DNA from: Porticoccus sp.
GTDB lineage: Bacteria; Pseudomonadota; Gammaproteobacteria; Pseudomonadales; Porticoccaceae
Length of the DNA: 6,171 nucleotides
Direction: 5' to 3'
NCBI GenBank assembly: GCA_011049795.1
Contig: DRHD01000124.1
Coordinates: 1 to 6,171, forward strand
The notes beneath the pieces are model-generated. The model did not search any database. It was not told the DNA's origin and saw nothing but the letters and a program-made list of their open reading frames with translations. Shown here in pieces: positions 1 through 5,475 of the stretch (its first letter is position 1; each line of letters starts with the position of its first letter). The translations under genes were made by a program, and so were the position numbers.

Positions 1-1
1 C

Positions 2-982
2 ACCGTATTTGCTAAGTCTGCCGGCTGGCCATCCATGGCAAACATCATTCGCACCTGGTTCACCCAGAATAAGCATGGTCGTGTTTGGGGATTAATTGCT
101 ACAAGTTCTCGCATCAGCTCGGTTGCAACAACGTTATTGCTCAGTAGTTTGCTACTGGTGATGTCCTGGCGAGGTCTCTTTTTTATTGCCGGTATTATTG
201 CCCTCATCATTGCTGTCACCTTGCCAAAATTTTTGAAAAATTCGAGAAGTGATTTTATTAAAGCCGAGTCAGAATCCGATGAAACGAATAAATCGTTAAC
301 AGTATGGGCGAAAGAGCATCCTCTCAACGAGTCAGAGACATTAGCCGCTGTTATTTTTTTCGTAACAAGCTCGCGTTTTTGGTTAATCAGCCTGGGGGTT
401 TCCTCATTGGCGGTTTTATTTGAATTCCAGGTGTTTATCCCGATTTACCTCAGCCAATCATTTGCATTAATGCCCGCACAGGCGGGTATGGCTTCCGCCG
501 CGTTTCCAATGGGTTGTCTGATCGCTGTATTTTCCGGGGGCTTTATTTATGACAAATTATCAAAGAAAAATATTGTTGTCGTGATGAGCAGCACACTGGT
601 CATTGCTGTCATCTGTTTACTTAGTTTGAGGTTTCTTGGTGCGAATGACTTTGGCGATCAGTTTGAGTTGACTCTCACCATTGCTTTGATCTTTGTATTC
701 GGCTTTGCCATATCGCCTGCGTATTATATTCCCATGAGTGTATTTTCTATCAGCTTTGGGGGAAGGCACTGTGGTTTACTGGTGGGCTTGATTGATGCCT
801 TGGCTTATTTTGGAGCGATGATTTTTGATTTTGTTGGGGGGGCCGTCGCCAACAAGGAAGGAGGCTGGCAGGATTTTCTACTGATATTAATAGTCACATC
901 CATTTTGGCTACATTAATTATGACAACATTTCTCTATCTGAATTACCGGGATGAAAATTCGAGTGAGTCATTTCAGTTCTAG
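2..982 (+). CDS. Major facilitator superfamily transporter, 5'-truncated by window edge
   Basis: This is the C-terminal part (326 residues visible) of a 12-helix inner-membrane secondary transporter. The frame is open from base 2 and reads coherently (T-V-F-A-K-S-A-G-W-P-S) before the Met codon at 35, so that Met is internal; roughly the first three helices are missing. Numbering from that Met: a GWP..NIIRTWF segment followed by HGRVWG (about 15-19) resembles the helix 4 region of organophosphate/anion-symporter-type MFS proteins such as GlpT. Hydrophobic helices follow at about 29-64. A long, charged cytoplasmic loop at 66-100 matches the central loop between the two six-helix halves. The second half starts near 103 and has an MFS motif-A-like stretch GGFIYDKLSKKN (168-179), followed by four more membrane segments to about 303. 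The substrate cannot be read from sequence. It converges on the next gene with 30 bp between stop codons and no clear terminator. The family call is firm; the subfamily is a guess. Confidence 0.88.
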   Translation, partial: TVFAKSAGWPSMANIIRTWFTQNKHGRVWGLIATSSRISSVATTLLLSSLLLVMSWRGLFFIAGIIALIIAVTLPKFLKNSRSDFIKAESESDETNKSLTVWAKEHPLNESETLAAVIFFVTSSRFWLISLGVSSLAVLFEFQVFIPIYLSQSFALMPAQAGMASAAFPMGCLIAVFSGGFIYDKLSKKNIVVVMSSTLVIAVICLLSLRFLGANDFGDQFELTLTIALIFVFGFAISPAYYIPMSVFSISFGGRHCGLLVGLIDALAYFGAMIFDFVGGAVANKEGGWQDFLLILIVTSILATLIMTTFLYLNYRDENSSESFQF

Positions 983-1012
983 CCCTGGTGGAGTCAACAG
1001 AATGGGGTGCGC

Positions 1013-3193
1013 TTATTTAATGTTATTAAAATCCCAACCCAGGACGTCGTGAGCAAATGACCACCTTGGTACTTTATTATGCTTTGATTTTCCCAGTATC
1101 CAGAACTGATAGGCATTATCTGACAAGCTGGAGTTGGCCTGATATTCCAACCAGGTATCGACAAACTTTTGCCAGCGCATTGTCGATTGCGGCAATATAT
1201 AGGCGACGGGGTTTTTAATATTTAGCCCTTTGGGTACGACTACTACCCAGTTTGGATAGATCAGAGTCCATGCAGATGCTGCCTCTGCCGTATACAACAT
1301 AGCCTTGATTTCAGGATATTTCCCCTTGAAAAAATCACGCAGATTGCTTATTTCGATAATGTCGGCATCGGGAAAGGCTTCATGCCCTGAGCCTTCTTTG
1401 ATACGGTATGGCATTGCAGCGAGTTTGAGTGACGGTAACTTCAGGATTTCCGCGTAGTCGGAAAATTTATTTCGATCATGATCAGCAACAATCAAACCCA
1501 GTGATTCATTCATATAACTGTTACTGAAAGTATATTCCAGTGCACGTTGCACACTCAGGCTTATGCCACCGACAACAATATCTATTTTGCCACTGTCCAG
1601 CGCCTCGTTAAGTTGTGGCCAGTCTAGGCGTATTATTTCCAATGTCACACCCAGGTCTTTCGCCAGGCTATGGATCATCGCCATATCGTAACCGACAACA
1701 TTGCCATGCTTATTTCGAAAGGCGTAGGGTAAGCGGTTTTTTAAATAAGCTACACGTAGCGTTCCACGCTCGAGAATGACATCACGCCGATCGCGTTGAC
1801 TATCGATACTCGATAAAGGCTCAATGCTTTCCTGCATTTGCACGGCAACGGTTTCTGATACTAACTCTTGCTCAATCAGCTGCTTATAACCGGTGTATTC
1901 ATAAGGGATGCTATAGGTCAGCAATTTACCCAATAAAAACATCAACGCGGCACTGATTAATAGACTCAACGCTGCTGTTTGATAGAGTTTTCGCCAGCTC
2001 AGCTTGCCGGCGATTGCCGTGGCACCTAATAGACAAATAATGATGCCATGCATGGCTGCTAAGGCGGTTGCCATGCGCATAGTAAAAATACTGCCTAACA
2101 AATACAATTGAAACATGTCACTGGGCAGTTTGAAGTAGTCCAGCATGAAAGGTAAAGCGACTGTCAGGCTACCAAAGGACGTAAGAATGCCCAGTATGGT
2201 AAAGGCGGGATACTGTGAAGGGCTTAATTCTGACCCGGTGAACCATGCAGAAAATAGAATAAAACTAATTCCCATCAAGGTGCCAACACTGGGGAAGCTA
2301 TAAGTCGTTGGAACCAGTACATCAATAGCGGCAAGACTTTCTTCGTTGGTCATCTTCCGTTGGCTCAATAGATATTTTGTACGTTCAGCGATAATAGGTA
2401 ATACGACTAGAACCGTACCCGTAGCAAAAGCGGTAACCACGGCTAGTTTTGATTCCCGAATGACCTCGGCATAGGTAAAAGGGGTTGCCCATGCCACTAA
2501 CATTGGCAAAGTGAAAATAACAAAGATGAGCCACAGTGCAAAATAACCCCATAGAAAAATCTGTAATCGATTCAACTCAACAATATCAAGTGTTCCAGCC
2601 GCCGCTGCTGATAATGCGAAAATACCGATCGGTGCTATTTTTGCTACTGCCGATGCAATATTCATCAGTGCAGAGGAAACATTCTGTAATGACAGAAGAA
2701 ACTGTTTTTTATTCTCGACCCCAATCATGGCGACACCCAGAAAAATACTGAACACCACAATGGCCGGTACCATCGTATTGGCCATAGAATAAAATGGATT
2801 AGAAGGGATGTAGAGGCTTAATAAATCGGGGGCTTGTTGCGAGCTGATAAGATCGCTGCTGAAAAAAGAAGCCGATGTCCATGAGGGATAAGCTAACGGC
2901 ATAAACAGCAAAGTCAGCATGCTCAATACCCAAAGAAATAGCACAAGCCCTCCACCCTTGATGCCTATCTTTTTTGCCACCGACATATCAAGGCTGCCCA
3001 GGCTACTAATCAGCGATACCAGAATGTATGGAATTACCGTCATTTGTAATAACTGGATATAAACTTGACCAATAAAATTTATCTTTCCCATGACTTCACC
3101 AAAGAAAAGACCAACGGCGACACCTAGTATAAGGCTAGCCATCACTTGCATAAAGGGTGAAAGTTTTAGTGGATTGAGTGTCAAAATAAGCAA
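1013..3193 (-). CDS. Dicarboxylate/amino acid symporter-like membrane protein fused to a C-terminal solute-binding domain
   Basis: The protein has 726 residues, against about 400-450 for a plain SDF-family (glutamate/dicarboxylate:cation) symporter. Residues 10-397 follow the SDF fold: the first helix (15-31), QLLQMTVIPYILVSLISSL (47-65), the HP1 region AFATGTVLVVLP (255-266), the TM7 region ending SVGT (302-305), HP2 (about 330-355) and TM8 (about 365-392). An extra hydrophobic helix lies at about 400-428. A charged linker (430-470) leads to a domain matching SBP_bac_3 lobe 1: GTLRVAY (477-483), GYDMAMIHSLAKDLGV (501-516), DSGKIDIVVGG (533-543) and SVQR (547-550), where the Arg corresponds to the usual ligand-carboxylate-binding Arg. 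Lobe 2 runs to about 700. The start is uncertain: TTG at 3193 keeps the whole first helix but has no Shine-Dalgarno, there is no ATG upstream before a stop at 3236-3238, and ATG at 3151 would cut into helix 1. Likely an amino acid or organic acid transporter or sensor; the canonical transport residues are missing (see findings). Confidence 0.9.
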   Translation of the reverse strand: MLILTLNPLKLSPFMQVMASLILGVAVGLFFGEVMGKINFIGQVYIQLLQMTVIPYILVSLISSLGSLDMSVAKKIGIKGGGLVLFLWVLSMLTLLFMPLAYPSWTSASFFSSDLISSQQAPDLLSLYIPSNPFYSMANTMVPAIVVFSIFLGVAMIGVENKKQFLLSLQNVSSALMNIASAVAKIAPIGIFALSAAAAGTLDIVELNRLQIFLWGYFALWLIFVIFTLPMLVAWATPFTYAEVIRESKLAVVTAFATGTVLVVLPIIAERTKYLLSQRKMTNEESLAAIDVLVPTTYSFPSVGTLMGISFILFSAWFTGSELSPSQYPAFTILGILTSFGSLTVALPFMLDYFKLPSDMFQLYLLGSIFTMRMATALAAMHGIIICLLGATAIAGKLSWRKLYQTAALSLLISAALMFLLGKLLTYSIPYEYTGYKQLIEQELVSETVAVQMQESIEPLSSIDSQRDRRDVILERGTLRVAYLKNRLPYAFRNKHGNVVGYDMAMIHSLAKDLGVTLEIIRLDWPQLNEALDSGKIDIVVGGISLSVQRALEYTFSNSYMNESLGLIVADHDRNKFSDYAEILKLPSLKLAAMPYRIKEGSGHEAFPDADIIEISNLRDFFKGKYPEIKAMLYTAEAASAWTLIYPNWVVVVPKGLNIKNPVAYILPQSTMRWQKFVDTWLEYQANSSLSDNAYQFWILGKSKHNKVPRWSFAHDVLGWDFNNIK

Positions 3194-3213
3194 CCAGTTA
3201 AGGGGAAAGTTAC

Positions 3214-3243
3214 AGTATAGCGAATAAGTGGGGTTCTACCGAA
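3214..3243 (-). promoter_or_regulatory. Possible promoter of the symporter-binding-protein fusion gene
   Basis: Read on the minus strand, TATACT (3219-3214) matches five of six bases of a sigma-70 -10 box. A poor -35 candidate, TTCGGT (3243-3238), lies 18 bp upstream. Transcription would begin near 3207, giving a leader of roughly 14 nt before the TTG at 3193. The region overlaps two direct repeats (3221-3234 and 3240-3253), so expression may depend on repeat-derived DNA. The -35 match is weak, so this is tentative. Confidence 0.25.
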
Positions 3244-3253
3244 TAAGTGGGGT
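3221..3253. repeat. Two 14-bp direct repeats, 19-bp period
   Basis: The 14-bp sequence CGAATAAGTGGGGT occurs at 3221-3234 and again at 3240-3253, separated by five bases. The second copy continues into GGGTCAGATAA. GGGTCAGA recurs at 3393-3400 and 3422-3429. From memory, phrases like AAGTGGGGTCAGA are common in gammaproteobacterial intergenic regions near REP-associated (RAYT) transposases, so this may be a remnant of such a dispersed repeat. No transposase gene is present here. Confidence 0.7.
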
Positions 3254-3403
3254 CAGATAAGAATGGCACTTACTTAAGTCAGAATGCGGTTGTAGGGTGG
3301 ATTGTAATCCACCATTTTTGCCGGATTACGCGATAAACAACATCGCTAATCCAGCCTACGAGTGCATCAATCAGCTTAAGTAAGTGCCATTCGGGTCAGA
3401 TAA
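3250..3403. mobile_element. MITE-like element (3261-3392) with 18-bp perfect TIRs and 11-bp flanking direct repeats
   Basis: A perfect 18-bp inverted repeat, GAATGGCACTTACTTAAG at 3261-3278 and its reverse complement at 3375-3392, bounds a 132-bp non-coding unit. It is immediately flanked by GGGTCAGATAA on both sides (3250-3260 and 3393-3403), as expected of a target-site duplication. The interior holds nested palindromes: GGTGGATT/AATCCACC (3296-3303 with 3306-3313), and GGATTA-(C)-GCGAT pairing with ATCGC-TAATCC (3323-3334 with 3341-3351). An outer near-match joins TAGGGTGGATT (3293-3303) to AATCCAGCCTA (3348-3358), 10 of 11. There is no reading frame, so it would be non-autonomous. An 11-bp duplication would suit an IS4-type transposase, but I cannot assign a parent element. 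Confidence 0.72.
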
Positions 3404-3460
3404 GACTTAATCTAATCAATAGGGTCAGACTCGATTTAAAAGCAGTCAAAAAACAGCTAT

Positions 3461-3475
3461 TGGTTAAATTAACCA
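3461..3475. promoter_or_regulatory. 15-bp palindrome, possible operator
   Basis: TGGTTAA-A-TTAACCA is a perfect palindrome with 7-bp arms around one central base. It sits 11 bp upstream of a TATAAT sequence and 24 bp upstream of the 91-residue gene, where a -35 box or operator would be expected. AT-rich palindromes also arise by chance, and no regulator is identified. Confidence 0.3.
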
Positions 3476-3492
3476 TTAAAAGATTATATAAT
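3464..3492 (+). promoter_or_regulatory. Possible promoter of the 91-residue gene
   Basis: TATAAT (3487-3492) is a perfect sigma-70 -10 hexamer, with TTAAAT (3464-3469) at 17-bp spacing as a weak -35 that overlaps the 3461-3475 palindrome. Transcription would start at about 3498-3500, on or just before the ATG at 3500, which would give an almost leaderless mRNA. The region is AT-rich, so a spurious match is possible. Confidence 0.4.
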
Positions 3493-3499
3493 ATTAAAT

Positions 3500-3775
3500 A
3501 TGCAATCAGATCCCAAAAAATTAGTAGCAAAAAACAAAAACCTTACCCACTCAGAATTAATGAAGGTTACGTCACATGTTCAACGAGTGCAGGGCGAGTG
3601 GATTTTGCATAGCTTAATGGTAGAGGGTTGTGACGTACCGTTTAAATTCAAACGCAAAGGTAAATACCAAAGCTTAAAAGGTGCCAGAGTGAATATGACT
3701 TATTACTCAGAACAGGAAACTGTCGCGGGCATAAATTTTGAAGTGATGAAAGTTGTCCGTATAAAAAAAGGATGA
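3500..3775 (+). CDS. Small conserved-looking hypothetical protein (91 aa)
   Basis: I do not assign a function. The protein is basic, with Lys-rich N terminus (PKKLVAKNKNL, 5-15) and C terminus (KVVRIKKG), no signal peptide and no membrane segment, so it is probably cytoplasmic. The core HSELMKVTSHVQRVQGEW (18-35), an alpha-helical start, is followed by alternating residues typical of beta strands (ILHSLMVEGCDVPFKF; ARVNMTYYSEQETVAGINFEVMKVVRI), suggesting a small helix-plus-sheet domain. Codon use and clean length support a real gene. ATG at 3500 has no Shine-Dalgarno but lies just after TATAAT. A later Met (residue 21) also lacks one and would remove part of the predicted first helix. The gene is downstream of the MITE-like element and could be cotranscribed with the Rossmann protein that starts 51 bp after its stop. 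Confidence 0.62.
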   Translation: MQSDPKKLVAKNKNLTHSELMKVTSHVQRVQGEWILHSLMVEGCDVPFKFKRKGKYQSLKGARVNMTYYSEQETVAGINFEVMKVVRIKKG

Positions 3776-3786
3776 ACTCACGAAAT

Positions 3787-3799
3787 AATAATCCCTCCG
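3787..3799 (+). repeat. 13-bp repeat shared with the hairpin near 5531
   Basis: AATAATCCCTCCG at 3787-3799 is identical to 5525-5537, and both copies run into pyrimidine-rich, T-rich sequence. Here there is no complementary left arm, so it would be a half copy of the hairpin at 5476-5548. One 13-base match inside 6 kb is not far from chance, so relatedness is only suggested. Confidence 0.35.
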
Positions 3800-3826
3800 G
3801 TACCTTTATTGCATAGGCTAGAAGGC

Positions 3827-4603
3827 ATGAATACCTTTGCTCAAAACACAATTAAGGGAGTCGCCTTTGCCGCTGTAATGCTGCTGTTATTTTCCTGCGC
3901 CTCAACCGACAGGAAAACAGACTCTTCAGCAGTTGATAGTTTCACCGCTATGCCACAAAAATATATTACCATTGCGCTATTAGGGGCAACCGGGATGGTA
4001 GGCGGTTTTGTTTTGCAGGAAGCTCTTGCACAAGGTTATTCCGTCAAGGCTTTAGCCCGAACGCCACAAAAGTTGGAGCCCTTTAAAGATCAAATAGCCA
4101 TTATTAAAGGCAATGCCCTTGACCCAGCTACTCTTGAACAACTACTCAAAGGTAGTGATGTGATTATTAGCGCACTGGGTCCGGTCAAAGCCGACGGCAG
4201 TGCCGCCAAAGGAATAAGCACTACGGTAACAGGCCATATCATTCGGTTAATGCCCAAGCATAATATCAAGCGCTATATAGTGGTTTCCGGGGCGGCGGTA
4301 GATGTGCCGGGTGATGAACGCAACTTGAAAGGATGGTTAATACAAAAGTTGGCCTCTATATCCCTGAAGGATACCTTAGAAGATAAACAGGCCGAGTATC
4401 AGTTACTCGCCGATAGCTCCATCCAGTGGACACTATTGCGCTGTCCACTGATCGCGGCCGAATCATTTGAATATCAACCCCGAGCGACACTCGATACCCC
4501 CGGATCATTTACCTTGCGTGCAGGCGAACTGGCTCAGTTTGTGATAGAGCAAATTTCTTCGGATGAATTTATTAACAAAAGCCCTTTTGTTGGCAGTCAG
4601 TAA
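3827..4603 (+). CDS. NAD(P)-binding atypical SDR / NmrA-like protein with apparent lipoprotein signal
   Basis: The protein is 258 aa from ATG 3827. Its Rossmann domain belongs to the NAD(P)H-binding, atypical short-chain dehydrogenase group (NmrA/BLVRB-like). From that Met, ALLGATGMVGG (50-60) supplies the GxxGxxG dinucleotide loop. VKALART (73-79) places an Arg where NADP-preferring members have one, GNALD (95-99) and ISALG (114-118) are typical strand ends, and YIVVSGAA (150-157) and WTLLRCP (201-207) match the family. The substrate is unknown and no Tyr-x3-Lys catalytic pair is evident. The N terminus (MNTFAQNTIKG, then a hydrophobic run ending LLFSC at 20-24) looks like a type II signal with lipidated Cys24; Phe at -2 is atypical. 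ATG 3827 has AGAAGG only 1 nt upstream, TTG at 3809 has no Shine-Dalgarno, and ATG at 3950 would give a cytosolic protein starting just before the Rossmann fold. The enzyme family is solid; localisation is uncertain. Confidence 0.83.
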   Translation: MNTFAQNTIKGVAFAAVMLLLFSCASTDRKTDSSAVDSFTAMPQKYITIALLGATGMVGGFVLQEALAQGYSVKALARTPQKLEPFKDQIAIIKGNALDPATLEQLLKGSDVIISALGPVKADGSAAKGISTTVTGHIIRLMPKHNIKRYIVVSGAAVDVPGDERNLKGWLIQKLASISLKDTLEDKQAEYQLLADSSIQWTLLRCPLIAAESFEYQPRATLDTPGSFTLRAGELAQFVIEQISSDEFINKSPFVGSQ

Positions 4604-4674
4604 CCATTAATAATCTTTCACACCCATTTTTTTCATCAACCCACTATAATCCCTTAGTGCTACAAAAATAGGGA

Positions 4675-4703
4675 CCGTATCGCATAAAATGTATTCGATA
4701 CGG
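4675..4703. other. Intergenic hairpin
   Basis: CCGTATCG (4675-4682) and CGATACGG (4696-4703) form a perfect 8-bp stem around a 13-nt AT-rich loop. After one mismatch, GGG (4671-4673) can pair with CCC (4705-4707). No T-run follows, so it is not a standard intrinsic terminator. It lies about 70 bp after the Rossmann protein gene and just upstream of the 4718-4857 inverted-repeat element, and could be processing structure, a regulator site or part of the repeat block. Confidence 0.4.
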
Positions 4704-4717
4704 CCCCGTATTACGCA

Positions 4718-4857
4718 CCGTCATTCCCGCGAAGGCGGGAATCCAGGACACGGTGCCAAATAAAACCTCTAGATGATTCGCTATGCTCACCCTTCGGGCC
4801 GACCTAAAGGTCGTTCAACGCGCAGGCGCTTTTGTCCCGCCTTCGCGGGAATGACGG
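4718..4857. repeat. 140-bp element bounded by 23-bp inverted repeats, dRS3-like ends
   Basis: The 23-bp arms at 4718-4740 and 4835-4857 are perfect reverse complements. The left end contains a complete ATTCCC-N8-GGGAAT palindrome (4723-4742), the pattern of the neisserial dRS3 repeat and of similar repeats in many gamma- and betaproteobacteria; the right copy (4833-4852) differs at its inner edge. The interior holds a small CGACC-TAAA-GGTCG hairpin (4800-4813) and no reading frame. It occupies most of the 4604-4885 spacer and ends 28 bp before the next gene's ATG. Confidence 0.8.
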
Positions 4858-4885
4858 GGTGAAATAATTATTGATAGGTAAGGTC

Positions 4886-5332
4886 ATGGCGATACCCAAT
4901 ACAAAGGCCCTGTTAGATTGGGCGGACAATTACGTTAAATTATGGAATGCGGGGGATAAAGACGGCTGGGCTGAGAATTGGCGGCGAGTGGCGCCGGGGG
5001 ATTTTCGTATGCTTGACCCTGTGGGTACACCGGAAAAATTTGGTTTTGAGCATTGTTGTTTAGACTCCTTTGATTTGTTTCAACCCAAAGTGAAATTTAG
5101 AATTCAGCCAGGGTCTCTTTTTGTCTGCGACAACGAGGTGGCGTGGTTGCTTGAAAATCATGTGGCCAGTGAGGTCGAGGGTGTGGAGGCAACCATACAA
5201 TACAGTATTGAGAATTATCGTTTTGATGACGATGGTTCCGTTCAGATCCGAACCTTTTATCGTGTGCCCACACATAGTGATAAAGATTTAGGTGATATCT
5301 TTAAGGTGTATTTGCCAGAAGGTGATGGGTAA
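4886..5332 (+). CDS. NTF2/SnoaL-like family protein
   Basis: This 148-aa protein has the length and pattern of the NTF2-like/SnoaL superfamily, small cone-shaped alpha+beta domains that act as isomerases, hydrolases, polyketide cyclases or simple ligand binders. The first helix (LLDWADNYVKLWNAGDKDGWAENW, about 10-33) shows the usual WNAGD turn. It is followed by FRMLDPVGTP (41-50), a helix, and beta strands with VAWLLENHVAS (85-95) and a final SVQIRTFYRVP (118-128). No membrane segment or signal is visible. Catalysis cannot be inferred; the Asp at LDP (45) sits where many members keep an active-site acid. ATG 4886 is chosen over the in-frame TTG at 4871 because AGG at 4876-4878 lies 7 nt upstream and the extra residues add no conserved sequence. 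The gene stands alone between two repeat elements. Confidence 0.78.
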   Translation: MAIPNTKALLDWADNYVKLWNAGDKDGWAENWRRVAPGDFRMLDPVGTPEKFGFEHCCLDSFDLFQPKVKFRIQPGSLFVCDNEVAWLLENHVASEVEGVEATIQYSIENYRFDDDGSVQIRTFYRVPTHSDKDLGDIFKVYLPEGDG

Positions 5333-5358
5333 AGAGAGAGATCAAAAGGGTCGGAGTA

Positions 5359-5376
5359 GAAGGGTATTTACTTAAG
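5359..5376. repeat. Degenerate copy of the MITE terminal repeat
   Basis: The 18 bases at 5359-5376 match the left terminal repeat of the 3261-3392 element at 15 of 18 positions, including the last nine (TTACTTAAG). CTTAAGT at 5461-5467, on the far side of the second dRS3-like element, forms a 7-bp inverted pair with ACTTAAG at 5370-5376. This may be a worn relative of the MITE; the right arm beyond those 7 bp does not match well. Confidence 0.35.
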
Positions 5377-5380
5377 GGGT

Positions 5381-5458
5381 CGTCATTCCCGCGAAGGCGG
5401 GAACCCAGTGGTTTACGGCCTCCGGCCGCTCTAGATTCCCGCCTTCGCGGGAATGACG
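5381..5458. repeat. 78-bp element bounded by 23-bp inverted repeats, dRS3-like ends
   Basis: The 23-bp arms at 5381-5403 and 5436-5458 are perfect reverse complements and share 22 bases with the arms of the 4718-4857 element. The right half holds a full ATTCCC-N8-GGGAAT palindrome (5435-5454), while the left ends GGGAAC instead of GGGAAT. The 32-bp interior is unrelated by eye to that of the larger element and includes GGCC-TCC-GGCC. No coding potential is seen. On RNA the arms would form a long, very stable hairpin downstream of the NTF2-like gene. Confidence 0.8.
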
Positions 5459-5475
5459 GGCTTAAGTGTCTCAAT

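Noticed and set aside
983..1012. Terminator between the convergent MFS and symporter genes
   Set aside because: The 30-bp gap has no stem of useful length and no T-run on either strand.
2536..2751. Plus-strand open frame inside the symporter gene
   Set aside because: Antisense to a well-supported coding region, with no recognisable domain or ribosome binding site; a chance shadow.
3809..3826. TTG start giving six more residues to the Rossmann lipoprotein
   Set aside because: No Shine-Dalgarno precedes it, and the added residues (HRLEG) lengthen the n-region without improving the signal; ATG 3827 is the simpler start.
3648..3851. Minus-strand open frame of 67 codons
   Set aside because: It overlaps two better-supported plus-strand genes and has no recognisable content.
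4871..4885. TTG start for the NTF2-like protein
   Set aside because: It would place the apparent ribosome binding site (AGG at 4876-4878) inside the coding region; ATG 4886 sits 7 nt after it.
4718..5458. CRISPR-like array
   Set aside because: There are only four repeat copies, in inverted pairs with unequal spacing and a gene between them; no regular spacers and no cas genes.
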